Below the pieces are notes generated by a model. The model did no database searches, had not been told where the DNA came from, and saw nothing but the letters and a program-made list of their open reading frames with translations. 64,000 bases of DNA from Neolewinella aquimaris. Its GTDB lineage: Bacteria > Bacteroidota > Bacteroidia > Chitinophagales > Saprospiraceae. The number at the start of each line of letters is the position of its first letter. Position 1 is the first letter of the stretch. The translations under genes were made by a program, and so were the position numbers. Positions 36,461-46,102 of the stretch are shown one piece after another. The stretch lies in assembly GCF_014197245.1 (NCBI RefSeq), contig NZ_JACIFF010000003.1:463901-527900 (forward strand). The letters are read 5' to 3'.

Positions 36461-37810
36461 ATGAAAACAGAAGAGGAGCAGGGCAACTTGGACCGGCCAT
36501 CACAGCTCAAAGGGTGGTTCGACAACCTCCAGCAGGAGAGCTGGCAACTGGAACTCCTCATCAGCGGCTTCGCCATCTTTTTGCTGATCGCCGGCTACGA
36601 ATCCCTGAACGGACTCAACGGGCTGATCCAACGCTTGCTTCTCGATGCCAACCACTGGCAACCCCTGGCGATCACCTACTACATCATGCGTACCGCTTAC
36701 CTAGTGCTTATCGCCAGTTTGGTGATCCACGTGCTCCTGCGGGGCATTTGGATCGCCGCCATCGGCTTGCGGTACGTCTCCGGCGATATCGACTACGCGG
36801 CGCTCGGATACCGACCACGGTACACCCGCTTTCTCCGGCGGCGCATCGGCAGTTTCGATAACTACCTCGAAAAGCTGGAACGCCTCTGCAGCGTGGTGTT
36901 TTCGGTGGCCTTTCTCATCATTTTTTGCTTCTTCAGCGTCACTGCCTTCGGGCTGTTCACCACCACGCTCCAATTTGTCCTAAGCTGGCTCTTCGGTCAG
37001 GAAGTGCACCAGAGTGGGCTGCTGAGCGGCAGTGGGCTGGGCCGGCTGATCGCCCTGCCCACCGGTATCCTGTTTTTTATCGACTTTCTGACCCTGGGTT
37101 TCCTGAAGCGCAACCGCTGGACGGCCGCCGCTTTCTATCCCATCTACCGCTTTGTGGGCTGGATCACGCTTGCCAATCTCTACCGACCCCTGTACCACAA
37201 TTTGGTAGACCATCGCTTCGGGCGCCGACTAGCCCGCCTCCTGCCCGTCTTCGTGCTGCTCGCCATGGTGGCCGTATCCGTCCAGTATGTAAGTGGTCGT
37301 TTTCAACCACAGTACGCTAGGGATAGTCACTACGCCATTGCCGCAAACAACTACGACGATACCGCAACGAACCCAGCCACCCAGTTTCACCGACCGACCC
37401 TGCGTTCCAAGTTTCCGGAACACGATTACCTGGAACTATTCATTCCCTACCTGCCGGCCATCAATGATCCGGTCATACGCAAAATAGCTCCCGCTCTAAC
37501 CGAGACCGCCTACCCGGGCATTAAACTTCGCGGCGGCATTTACGCCGGCAGAATGTACAACGAGGAGGCCGATTATGGCGCTACGCTGGCTATCATGGGC
37601 AGGTTGCACCGCGTTTTACTAGACAGTCTTGCCCTTTCCGTAGATCCCCTCTTTTACTTTCACGGAGGTCGGGAGCAACACGGCCTGCTCTACATGATCC
37701 CTACCCACCAGTTGCCGGTTGGGAAACATGCCCTCCGAATCGAATCACGTACCTCCAGCGCGGATACGGCGGCCTGGTCGAGCTACGGCAACATCTACTT
37801 TTACAAGTAA
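36461..37810 (+). CDS. Conserved-looking multipass membrane protein of unknown function
   Basis: 449 residues; I do not recognise the family. The N-terminal 300 residues carry about six hydrophobic segments (for example ELLISGFAIFLLIAGYESL, VFSVAFLIIFCFFSVTAFGL and LLPVFVLLAMVAVSVQYVSG) with basic loops between them. The C-terminal 150 residues (after QPQYARDSHYAIAANNYDDT) form a soluble, probably periplasmic beta-rich domain ending AAWSSYGNIYFYK. It sits between rpiB and gnd in the same orientation, so it may be cotranscribed with pentose phosphate genes, but nothing in its sequence suggests a metabolic role. Confidence 0.65.
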   Translation: MKTEEEQGNLDRPSQLKGWFDNLQQESWQLELLISGFAIFLLIAGYESLNGLNGLIQRLLLDANHWQPLAITYYIMRTAYLVLIASLVIHVLLRGIWIAAIGLRYVSGDIDYAALGYRPRYTRFLRRRIGSFDNYLEKLERLCSVVFSVAFLIIFCFFSVTAFGLFTTTLQFVLSWLFGQEVHQSGLLSGSGLGRLIALPTGILFFIDFLTLGFLKRNRWTAAAFYPIYRFVGWITLANLYRPLYHNLVDHRFGRRLARLLPVFVLLAMVAVSVQYVSGRFQPQYARDSHYAIAANNYDDTATNPATQFHRPTLRSKFPEHDYLELFIPYLPAINDPVIRKIAPALTETAYPGIKLRGGIYAGRMYNEEADYGATLAIMGRLHRVLLDSLALSVDPLFYFHGGREQHGLLYMIPTHQLPVGKHALRIESRTSSADTAAWSSYGNIYFYK

Positions 37811-37898
37811 ACGAACCAAAGTTGGCGCGTTGCTTTTTACCGCTTTACCTTGTACCTGCCCCGGTGACCTTCGGGGACGCAATAAAAATATCTCCCCT

Positions 37899-39359
<1,461 letters not shown>

Positions 39360-39486
39360 GGCGCTCACATAAAAATTCAATGTATGTACATTAAATTTTC
39401 ATCTTTTCTCAACTATGCGTTGGGACAGGGGGTTTTGTGTACTGCCGCAGCGAAAAATGTGCGGTACTCATAAAAACCAGAAAACT

Positions 39487-40140
39487 ATGATTCGTTTACT
39501 GTCCCTCGCCGTTTTTTCGGCATTACTTACCGCTTGTGGCCCGTCCGGCACCGAAGTTGAATCCTCCGATGCGGTTGCTGAGAACGCAACTGCCCAGGCT
39601 ACTGCAAGCTACACGGTCGACCCACAGGCCAGCACCGTTATCTGGAATGGTACCAAGCTGATTGGCGGCGGCCACACCGGTATCGTACCCATTGCGAGTG
39701 GAAACCTCGAGACCGACAACGGCAAGCTCGTCGGTGGCGAGTTCACGCTCGACCTGGCCGGTCTGGAGAACACGGACCTCGACGGCGACGGCAAGGGTAA
39801 GCTCGAAGGCCACCTCAAAAGTGCGGATTTCTTCGATGTAGAGCAGCACCCGACGGCCAAGTTCACCATCACGGGGGTCACTCCCGCCGAGAATGCAGGA
39901 GATGACCATAATTACGACATCACCGGCAACCTGACGATGAAGGGCAATTCCCGCAGCATCACCATTCCCGCTAGCGTGACCATGGAAGAAGATCGGATCG
40001 TCTCCACTACGCCCGACTTCGTCATCGACCGCACCGAATGGGGCATCGTGTACAACGCCGGCTCTACGGTCGGTATCGTGAAGGATAAGGTCATCAACGA
40101 CGAGATCGGCCTGAAGCTCGATTTGGTTGCCAAGCGGTAG
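39487..40140 (+). CDS. YceI-family lipoprotein
   Basis: 217 residues with lipoprotein signal MIRLLSLAVFSALLTAC (Cys17). The rest is the YceI/LCN-like barrel that binds isoprenoid or other amphiphilic molecules: YTVDPQASTVIWNGTKL, GGEFTLDLAGLENTDLDGDG, KSADFFDVEQHPTAKFTIT, GNLTMKGNSRSITIPASV and FVIDRTEWGIVYNAG. The mature N-terminus has a short acidic, Ala-rich linker. The ATG at 39487 was chosen for the signal peptide. Given the carotenoid genes in the window, an isoprenoid ligand is possible but unproven. Confidence 0.88.
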   Translation: MIRLLSLAVFSALLTACGPSGTEVESSDAVAENATAQATASYTVDPQASTVIWNGTKLIGGGHTGIVPIASGNLETDNGKLVGGEFTLDLAGLENTDLDGDGKGKLEGHLKSADFFDVEQHPTAKFTITGVTPAENAGDDHNYDITGNLTMKGNSRSITIPASVTMEEDRIVSTTPDFVIDRTEWGIVYNAGSTVGIVKDKVINDEIGLKLDLVAKR

Positions 40141-40157
40141 CCGACGTAGTAGCTTTG
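40127..40157 (+). promoter_or_regulatory. Promoter of tsaE, giving a very short or no leader
   Basis: TTG at 40127-40129, a 20-base spacer and TAGCTTTG at 40150-40157, a full match to TAnnTTTG. The ATG of tsaE starts five bases after the -7 box, so the transcript would start at or next to the start codon. Confidence 0.55.
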
Positions 40158-40161
40158 CGGG

Positions 40162-40611
40162 ATGGACATTTGGTACACCCTGGACGACCTGTCCCGCGTA
40201 GCAACACAGCTGCTTACCACTTACGGTAACCAGCGCATTTATACCCTGGAAGGGGAGTTGGGTACGGGCAAAACTACCCTGGTTGCCGAATTATGCAGGC
40301 AGCTCAAGGTGAGTGAGCCCGTATCCAGCCCCACCTTCAGTATCGTGAACGAGTACCGCACTGCGGCCGGCGGCACGATACACCACCTCGACTGCTACCG
40401 CCTCGAAAGCGTGGAGGAAGCCATCGAGGCCGGCCTTGAAGAGTTACTGGCCACTGCTCCGGCAACCACCGCTGATGCCGTATTTGTAGAATGGCCGGCG
40501 GTGATAGAACCCTTGTTGCCCGACCGCGTTGTTTTTCTGAGCTTGTACCACGATCCGGATGGCGGGGGAAGGCGTCGACTCAGTATAAACACCGGCCACC
40601 CCCCAAGCTAA
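40162..40611 (+). CDS. tsaE: tRNA threonylcarbamoyladenosine biosynthesis ATPase TsaE
   Basis: ATPase partner of TsaB/TsaD in t6A37 modification of ANN-decoding tRNAs. 149 residues. The Walker A motif is LEGELGTGKTTLVAEL; the family switch motif VSSPTFSIVNEY and the HHLDCYRLESVEEA segment are intact; VFVEWPAVIEPLLP is the conserved Trp-containing end. It is followed after three bases by alanine dehydrogenase, an arrangement I have seen in other Bacteroidota. Confidence 0.94.
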   Translation: MDIWYTLDDLSRVATQLLTTYGNQRIYTLEGELGTGKTTLVAELCRQLKVSEPVSSPTFSIVNEYRTAAGGTIHHLDCYRLESVEEAIEAGLEELLATAPATTADAVFVEWPAVIEPLLPDRVVFLSLYHDPDGGGRRRLSINTGHPPS

Positions 40612-40614
40612 ACT

Positions 40615-41850
40615 ATGAGCAGTAAGGAAAAGGAAAAGATTGATCTCCCGAAGGAGCTCACTTCCGGATACGGCCAGACGCAGACGGAAACGCTTGCCGT
40701 CGAGCCGAAAGCGGAGGAACTTTTCATTGGCATTCCAAAGGAAATAACGCTCCAGGAAAAACGCGTCGCCATCGTTCCCAGCGGTGTACACAACCTCACC
40801 AGTCGCGGCCACCGGGTGCTGATCGAGACGGAAGCCGGTAGTCCCAGCAGCTTCACCGACCACGACTTTAGCGAGTGCGGAGCCGAGATCGCTTATTCCG
40901 CCCAGGAGGTATACAAAAAGGCCCGCGTAATCATTAAGGTCGCACCACCTACCCTCGACGAGATTGAGATGATGCAGGAAGGATGTATCCTGATCTCTCC
41001 GCTTCAGTTGCCCATCATCAACGCGGAATACCTCTACCGCCTCAAACATAAGCGCATCATTGCCCTGGCCATGGAGTACATGCAGGACGATGAGGGAAGC
41101 TACCCACTGGTCCGCATCATGAGTGAAATGGCCGGCGTCTCCGCAATTCAGACGGCCGCCGAGCTGCTTAGCACCAGTCATGGCGGACCCGGCGTACTGC
41201 TCGGAGGCATCTCCGGCGTACCGAGTGCCAAGGTGGTCATTCTCGGTGGCGGGGTCGTAGCCGAATACGCCACCCGGGCAGCCCTCGGCATGGGGGCGGA
41301 AGTACGCATCTTTGACGACAACATCCACAAGTTGATGCGGCTGCAGAACTCCGTCGGCCGCCAATTATACACCTCGGCCATGAACCCGGTGTACCTGCGC
41401 CGCGAATTGATTGACGCGGATGTTGCCATCGGAGCAATTCACGCCGAGCACGGACGGGCTCCCGTCGTGGTAAGTGAAGACATGGTCCGGGCCATGAAGC
41501 CACACTCGGTCATCATTGACGTAAGCATCGATCAGGGCGGCTGCTTCGCTACGAGCGAACTTACTAGTCTCGATCGGCCCACCTTCCGCAAGCACGACGT
41601 TATCCACTACTGCGTCCCCAACATCGCCAGTCGGGTAGGGCGTACCGCCTCCATCGCCGTCAGCAACATCCTCACCCCCCTGCTGCTACAGGCCGAAGGA
41701 GCTCGCAACTTCGAGCACTTCCTCGTCCAGAACAGCGGCATGCGTCAGGGCATTTACACCTTCCGCGGCTGCCTCACCAATCGCTACCTCGGCCAGCGCT
41801 TCGAAATGCGCCATACGGACATCGATCTCCTGATGACCAGTGGGATGTAA
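40615..41850 (+). CDS. ald: Alanine dehydrogenase
   Basis: NAD-dependent reversible deamination of L-alanine to pyruvate. 411 residues, about 40 longer than the classical enzyme owing to an N-terminal extension (MSSKEKEKIDLPKELTSG) seen in Bacteroidota homologs. Catalytic-domain signatures are IGIPKEITLQEKRVAIVPSG and ARVIIKVAPPT with the active-site Lys. The NAD domain has VVILGGGVVAEYATRAALGM and MSEMAGVSAIQTAAELL. It probably shares the tsaE transcript. Confidence 0.93.
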   Translation: MSSKEKEKIDLPKELTSGYGQTQTETLAVEPKAEELFIGIPKEITLQEKRVAIVPSGVHNLTSRGHRVLIETEAGSPSSFTDHDFSECGAEIAYSAQEVYKKARVIIKVAPPTLDEIEMMQEGCILISPLQLPIINAEYLYRLKHKRIIALAMEYMQDDEGSYPLVRIMSEMAGVSAIQTAAELLSTSHGGPGVLLGGISGVPSAKVVILGGGVVAEYATRAALGMGAEVRIFDDNIHKLMRLQNSVGRQLYTSAMNPVYLRRELIDADVAIGAIHAEHGRAPVVVSEDMVRAMKPHSVIIDVSIDQGGCFATSELTSLDRPTFRKHDVIHYCVPNIASRVGRTASIAVSNILTPLLLQAEGARNFEHFLVQNSGMRQGIYTFRGCLTNRYLGQRFEMRHTDIDLLMTSGM

Positions 41851-41876
41851 ATTTTAAATGTATAATTTGAAATTTA
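41848..41876. terminator. AT-only hairpin between convergent ald and GHMP kinase genes
   Basis: A 12-pair stem (one T-G pair) made only of A and T, except for that G, starting at the ald stop codon. It lies between two converging stops in otherwise GC-rich DNA, so it could serve both strands as a terminator or mRNA end, though the stem is weak. Confidence 0.35.
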
Positions 41877-42722
41877 AAGCCAGCTGAGTTGGGAGCCAAA
41901 CACTCTTTCCGCAACCGCACAATCGTTGGCCAGGCCCAACAACATTCCACCTCCGCCGGCGCCGCAGAGTTTGAGTCGGTACGCACCTCCGCCGTTCCAC
42001 TGCGCATGGAATTCTTCAGGAATGAAGTGGGGAAAGCGGGCAATTTGGAAGGCAGAGATTTGCGCGAATGTGTCGTACAATAGGTTTCGATCGTCCGCAA
42101 TCAGGGCGGTTATGGCGCGCTCCACCGGTTTACTCCAACCCTGTTCAATCAGGTTAGCCATTTCCCCATCGTGGGCGTTCAGAAATTGCTCGATCAGCCG
42201 GGAAGCCCTACGGGTGTGGCCGGTGTCCAGGAGGAAGAACCCAGTAGGCCAGCTTTCCGGAAGATTCACGGCACCCGCGGCCCCGCCCTGACTTAACAAC
42301 AGTGGCTGCCGTAGGTACGATATCAGGGGGTCGGTACCCGAACTCTGACCGTGAAAATGTCCCTCCATACGGGCAAGTAATGTGCGTAAGTAGTTGAAGT
42401 TCAGCTGCTGTGCGGAGGGGGTGGCATAGTTTTCTAGAACCGCCGCACATACGGCCCCACTGCTGCCCAGCCCGTAGCCGGTAGGAATATCTCCGGCCAG
42501 GCGGGCCCCTTTATTGGTTTCATCATAGAGGCGGACCGTATCGAGGAGCGGGTGAAAATCCGGCTGATCCAGGTAGTCAACAAATTTGAGGAGGCGCTCG
42601 TCGGGCACGCCCACGGTCCACCGCAGGGCAAAACGGGGGTAGGGAACGGCCAGGCCACGACCGCCGCGTAGTAGAGTATGCTCGCCGAACAGCAAAATCT
42701 TGGCGGGGTAGGACCTATTCAT
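41874..42722 (-). CDS. GHMP-family kinase, probably mevalonate kinase
   Basis: 282 residues. N-terminal SYPAKILLFGEHTLLRGGRG matches the mevalonate-kinase start (KxxLxGEH). The ATP-binding GHMP motif is IPTGYGLGSSGAVCAAV, and the C-terminal glycine-rich motif is KLCGAGGGGMLLGLA. HGQSSGTDPLISYL contains the conserved catalytic-region Ser/Asp. A mevalonate route to isoprenoids would supply the carotenoid genes at the right end, but other mevalonate pathway genes are not in the window. Phosphomevalonate kinase or another GHMP kinase is a less likely alternative. Confidence 0.8.
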   Translation of the reverse strand: MNRSYPAKILLFGEHTLLRGGRGLAVPYPRFALRWTVGVPDERLLKFVDYLDQPDFHPLLDTVRLYDETNKGARLAGDIPTGYGLGSSGAVCAAVLENYATPSAQQLNFNYLRTLLARMEGHFHGQSSGTDPLISYLRQPLLLSQGGAAGAVNLPESWPTGFFLLDTGHTRRASRLIEQFLNAHDGEMANLIEQGWSKPVERAITALIADDRNLLYDTFAQISAFQIARFPHFIPEEFHAQWNGGGAYRLKLCGAGGGGMLLGLANDCAVAERVFGSQLSWL

Positions 42723-42756
42723 CAGTCACAAAATAGGTCAAACGCACACAAGGATC

Positions 42757-42778
42757 GGGGCGGGGACGCAGGAGCGGT
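42757..42778 (+). repeat. Copy of GGCGGGGACGCAGGAGC motif
   Basis: GGGGCGGGGACGCAGGAGCGGT in the divergent gap between the GHMP kinase and the caspase-family gene; the best-conserved plus-strand copy of the seven in the window. Confidence 0.65.
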
Positions 42779-42783
42779 GCTTG

Positions 42784-42813
42784 TTGGAACAGAAGCAAAG
42801 CGACTATATTGAG
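42784..42813 (+). promoter_or_regulatory. Possible promoter of the caspase/CHAT gene pair
   Basis: TTG at 42784-42786, 19-base spacer, then TATATTGA, an imperfect match to TAnnTTTG, ending five bases before the ATG at 42818. If real, the transcript has almost no leader. Confidence 0.25.
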
Positions 42814-42817
42814 ACTC

Positions 42818-45800
42818 ATGGCAACACTTACCGCGCTCCTGGTCGGAATCGATCGTTATCCGGCTGAGTCGGGCGTCTCTCCGCTGCGGGGATGTGGCAA
42901 CGACATCGATCACTGGAAGGACTTGCTGCTCACCTACTTTGGGGGAGATGCGGCCCGTATTCGGGTCCTCAAGGATGAGTCGGCCAGTTACTCCAACATC
43001 GTCGCGGCCCTCGCGAATACGGCGGATGAGGTCGGTCCGGGCGACCGCTTCTGCTTCGTGTATGCCGGCCACGGCTCCCGGGAACCCGCAGCCGGGGAGT
43101 TCGCGCGCTACTTCCCCGAAGCGTTGCAGGAGACCCTGGTATGCTACGATAGTCGCCTGCCCGGCGGCCATGACCTGGCCGACAAGGAATTGCTCTATCT
43201 GATTCGCGACATTGCCGACCGGGGTGCCGAAGTGACGGTGGTGCTTGACTGCTGCCACTCCGGATCGGGTACCCGCAGTGTTACCGGCAACGGTACCCTC
43301 ATCCGCCGCGCGCCCGACCGCCGTACACCCCGGCCGCTCGCCAGCTACCTGGGAGGGAAACTAATCGCGGAGATGGGAAAAGCAGGCGAAGAGTACCGCC
43401 TTCCCGCGCCGCGCCACCTCTTACTGGCCGCATGCCGCCGGAATGAGGAAGCCCGGGAATTGCCCAACCGCCGCGGACTCCTTTCCGGACTCGTAGAGCA
43501 GGCCGTCAGGGAGACCGACGGACGGATCACCCACGCCGACCTGTACCGGCGCATCACGGTGGGCGCGCTCAACGTGACCGCCTCCCAACACCCCCAGTTG
43601 GAAACTTACGGCGGCTTCGACGGGTCGGGCGGCTTTCTCGGGTCGGAGGCCACCGTCGCACTGGCCGAACTGCCGGCGGGCCGCGCTGAAACGGGGGAGT
43701 ACTACGTATCGATCGGCGCACGGGATGGCCTGCCCGACCAGGAGCCCGAACGCATCAGTTTTCGACTTAGCGCAAGCGGAAAAACACCTGTAATAGTTCG
43801 CGCCCGCTCGGTGGGGTTCGATCGTACGGTGATCGAGAAGTTTCCCGGTGGCGATGAAGGGGTAGCTTACACGGCACGGCTACAATCCCCACCACGCCCG
43901 GCGGCTCCCGTGCACCTGAAGGTCGGCGCAGATTGGGAGACGCAGCTGTTGGAGGGGGGCGCTGGTCGGCCTTCTCCCTATTATCACCTTTCTCCTTCCG
44001 GCACGCGCGCCGCCTACTCCGTCGTCGAGGGTGGGGGAGGACTACGGATCGTAAGGCAGGCGGATGACCGTACGCTCTACACCGTCTCCGGAGCGCCCGC
44101 CGAAGGGGTTGTACGTGCGCTACTCAATCGCCTAGAAACGGTCATGCGGTGGGAGTATCTGGTAGCGCTCGATGCCACCGCGCCGATAGCCGATCGGGAT
44201 GCAGTCGAACTGATTCTGGAAGTAAGGGAGCGGGGCCACTGGGTGGTGCCGCCGGTAATGAATAATGAGACGGTAGTTGCCATTCCGCACACGGACGGAA
44301 GAACTGATTTTCTGCAGTTTCGGGTTTCCGTGCGCAATCGTCACCCGGACAAGCCGCTTTACTGCGCCCTGTTTTTCCCTACCGACCGCTACCATTACTA
44401 CTTCACCGGCTTCAACGCACGGGTGGATGCCGGCACGACGGTCGTAGCCTGGGATGAGGTGGCCGATGGATCACCCACCCGTTTTGCCGCATCCGGTACC
44501 CCAACCAGCCTGCACCTTCTGAAGCTGTTCGTAAGCGAGCGGGAGTTGGACGTAAGCGGGATGAACTCTCCGGGGTTTACCATCGGGGAAACGGAACGGG
44601 TCAGTAGCAACAAACGGAGCGTCGTGCCGGGAATCGACCCTATGGATTCGGCTCCGGCGGGTGCCGACTGGTGGGCGCAACTTCTGCGAATTCGGGTCGA
44701 CGAGCAACAGCCTGCGATCGGGGCAGAACCGCTGGTGCTGCTGGATGGGCAGGTCACCGTGCGGCAGCGCCGGGACACCTTTCGGGCGGAAGTGGCGGTA
44801 AGTTCGCTCGGGCAGGGAAAACGAAGCCTATCGGAAAATAGCCGGTTGCGGGAGCTACTGGACGGGCAGCGTGGGACGGAAGTGGTGCAGTTTTCTTCGG
44901 GGCGACGTGGATCGACTAATTACGCCGTGCTGGAACTCAGGAACATCCACAACGCCGGGGCGCTCGCCGATAACCCCCTGGAACTGGAGCTCGATCTTGC
45001 AATGGAACCGGACGATGGACTACAGGCCGTTGCCTTCGACGGGGAGTACTTGCTGCCCATCGGAGAATTATCTACCCCCGCCAGTGCCTCGCGCAGCATC
45101 CTGCGCATTCACCACCTGCCCGAGCCGGGTGCCGGGGACCGCCGCAGCCTCACCGGCGCACTGAAACTGGTTTTTTTAAAGTACGTACTGCGGCAACCCG
45201 GCCACCGGTTGCGCTGGGTGGACTATTCCGGTGTCACGCCCCGCCGCACCGCCACCGATCTGAAGGCTAGGGTGGGGAAGGCCCGCCGGATATTGCTCTG
45301 CATCCACGGCATCATCGGGGATACGGAGGGCATGGCGGCCTTCGGACAGGCGCAGGTGGAAAGCGGACAGTATGATCTGGTCCTGACCTTTGATTACGAG
45401 AACTTGTCCACCCTGCTGGAGGATACCTCGAAAACCCTCGGGGATGCCCTGCGCCAGGAAGCCGGTATGACTCCGGAACACGAACTCACCATTCTTGCCC
45501 ACTCGATGGGCGGACTGGTCGCCCGCCACTTCATCGAATGCCGCCGCGGGGGGGAGCTGGTCGACCGATTGATCATGGCCGGTACCCCCAATGCAGGTTC
45601 CGAGATCGCCCGGGTGACCAAATACCGCGATGGGGCAGTAATTCTTCTGGGCTTGGCCATCAATTTCGGGTGGTCCTTCCCCGCCGCCGCGGCCCTAAGC
45701 GCTGCCCTAAAAGCATCGGGTAAAGTGACCAAGACCCTCGAGCAAATGCTGCCCAACAGCACCTACCTGGACCAACTGGAAGATGCCCCCGACCCCGGCG

Positions 45801-46102
45801 TCGACTACCGGGTGCTGGCCGGTAACCTGGACGACTACCTATCCTCACGCTCCGACGTGCGCCGCCTAATGGACAAGCTCTACCGTATGGGCGGGCAGCT
45901 GTTCTACCGGAACCTGCCCAACGATGTGGCCGTGAGTATCGACAGCATTCGGTCCGTTCCCGTTCGTCGCCAACCCTTAGCGGAGGCCCGGGAAGTTGCC
46001 TGCCACCATCTCAATTACTTCACCGAGCCGGAGAGCACCGTGATCCTGGAAGAATTCCTGGCTCCGAACGAACATGCCCTCGCCCCAAACAAAGACATAT
46101 GA
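42818..46102 (+). CDS. Caspase-family (C14) protease fused to an alpha/beta hydrolase
   Basis: 1094 residues, no signal peptide, probably cytoplasmic. The N-terminal caspase/metacaspase domain (about 1-280) has the catalytic His85 in YAGHGS and Cys146 in DCCHSG. Residues about 290-800 are beta-rich; one part (NRHPDKPLYCALFFPTDRYH) resembles DUF4384-type modules that accompany bacterial caspases. The C-terminal alpha/beta hydrolase has the oxyanion HG in LLCIHGIIGD (His830), nucleophile Ser896 in LAHSMGGLVARHF, and later candidate Asp (DVAVSIDS) and His (ACHHLNYF) residues. The lipase/esterase part resembles hydrolase domains seen in caspase/CHAT conflict proteins. Its last four bases overlap the start of the TPR-CHAT gene. 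The ATG at 42818 was preferred to a TTG nine bases upstream. A role in defence or regulated cell death is inference. Confidence 0.85.
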   Translation: MATLTALLVGIDRYPAESGVSPLRGCGNDIDHWKDLLLTYFGGDAARIRVLKDESASYSNIVAALANTADEVGPGDRFCFVYAGHGSREPAAGEFARYFPEALQETLVCYDSRLPGGHDLADKELLYLIRDIADRGAEVTVVLDCCHSGSGTRSVTGNGTLIRRAPDRRTPRPLASYLGGKLIAEMGKAGEEYRLPAPRHLLLAACRRNEEARELPNRRGLLSGLVEQAVRETDGRITHADLYRRITVGALNVTASQHPQLETYGGFDGSGGFLGSEATVALAELPAGRAETGEYYVSIGARDGLPDQEPERISFRLSASGKTPVIVRARSVGFDRTVIEKFPGGDEGVAYTARLQSPPRPAAPVHLKVGADWETQLLEGGAGRPSPYYHLSPSGTRAAYSVVEGGGGLRIVRQADDRTLYTVSGAPAEGVVRALLNRLETVMRWEYLVALDATAPIADRDAVELILEVRERGHWVVPPVMNNETVVAIPHTDGRTDFLQFRVSVRNRHPDKPLYCALFFPTDRYHYYFTGFNARVDAGTTVVAWDEVADGSPTRFAASGTPTSLHLLKLFVSERELDVSGMNSPGFTIGETERVSSNKRSVVPGIDPMDSAPAGADWWAQLLRIRVDEQQPAIGAEPLVLLDGQVTVRQRRDTFRAEVAVSSLGQGKRSLSENSRLRELLDGQRGTEVVQFSSGRRGSTNYAVLELRNIHNAGALADNPLELELDLAMEPDDGLQAVAFDGEYLLPIGELSTPASASRSILRIHHLPEPGAGDRRSLTGALKLVFLKYVLRQPGHRLRWVDYSGVTPRRTATDLKARVGKARRILLCIHGIIGDTEGMAAFGQAQVESGQYDLVLTFDYENLSTLLEDTSKTLGDALRQEAGMTPEHELTILAHSMGGLVARHFIECRRGGELVDRLIMAGTPNAGSEIARVTKYRDGAVILLGLAINFGWSFPAAAALSAALKASGKVTKTLEQMLPNSTYLDQLEDAPDPGVDYRVLAGNLDDYLSSRSDVRRLMDKLYRMGGQLFYRNLPNDVAVSIDSIRSVPVRRQPLAEAREVACHHLNYFTEPESTVILEEFLAPNEHALAPNKDI

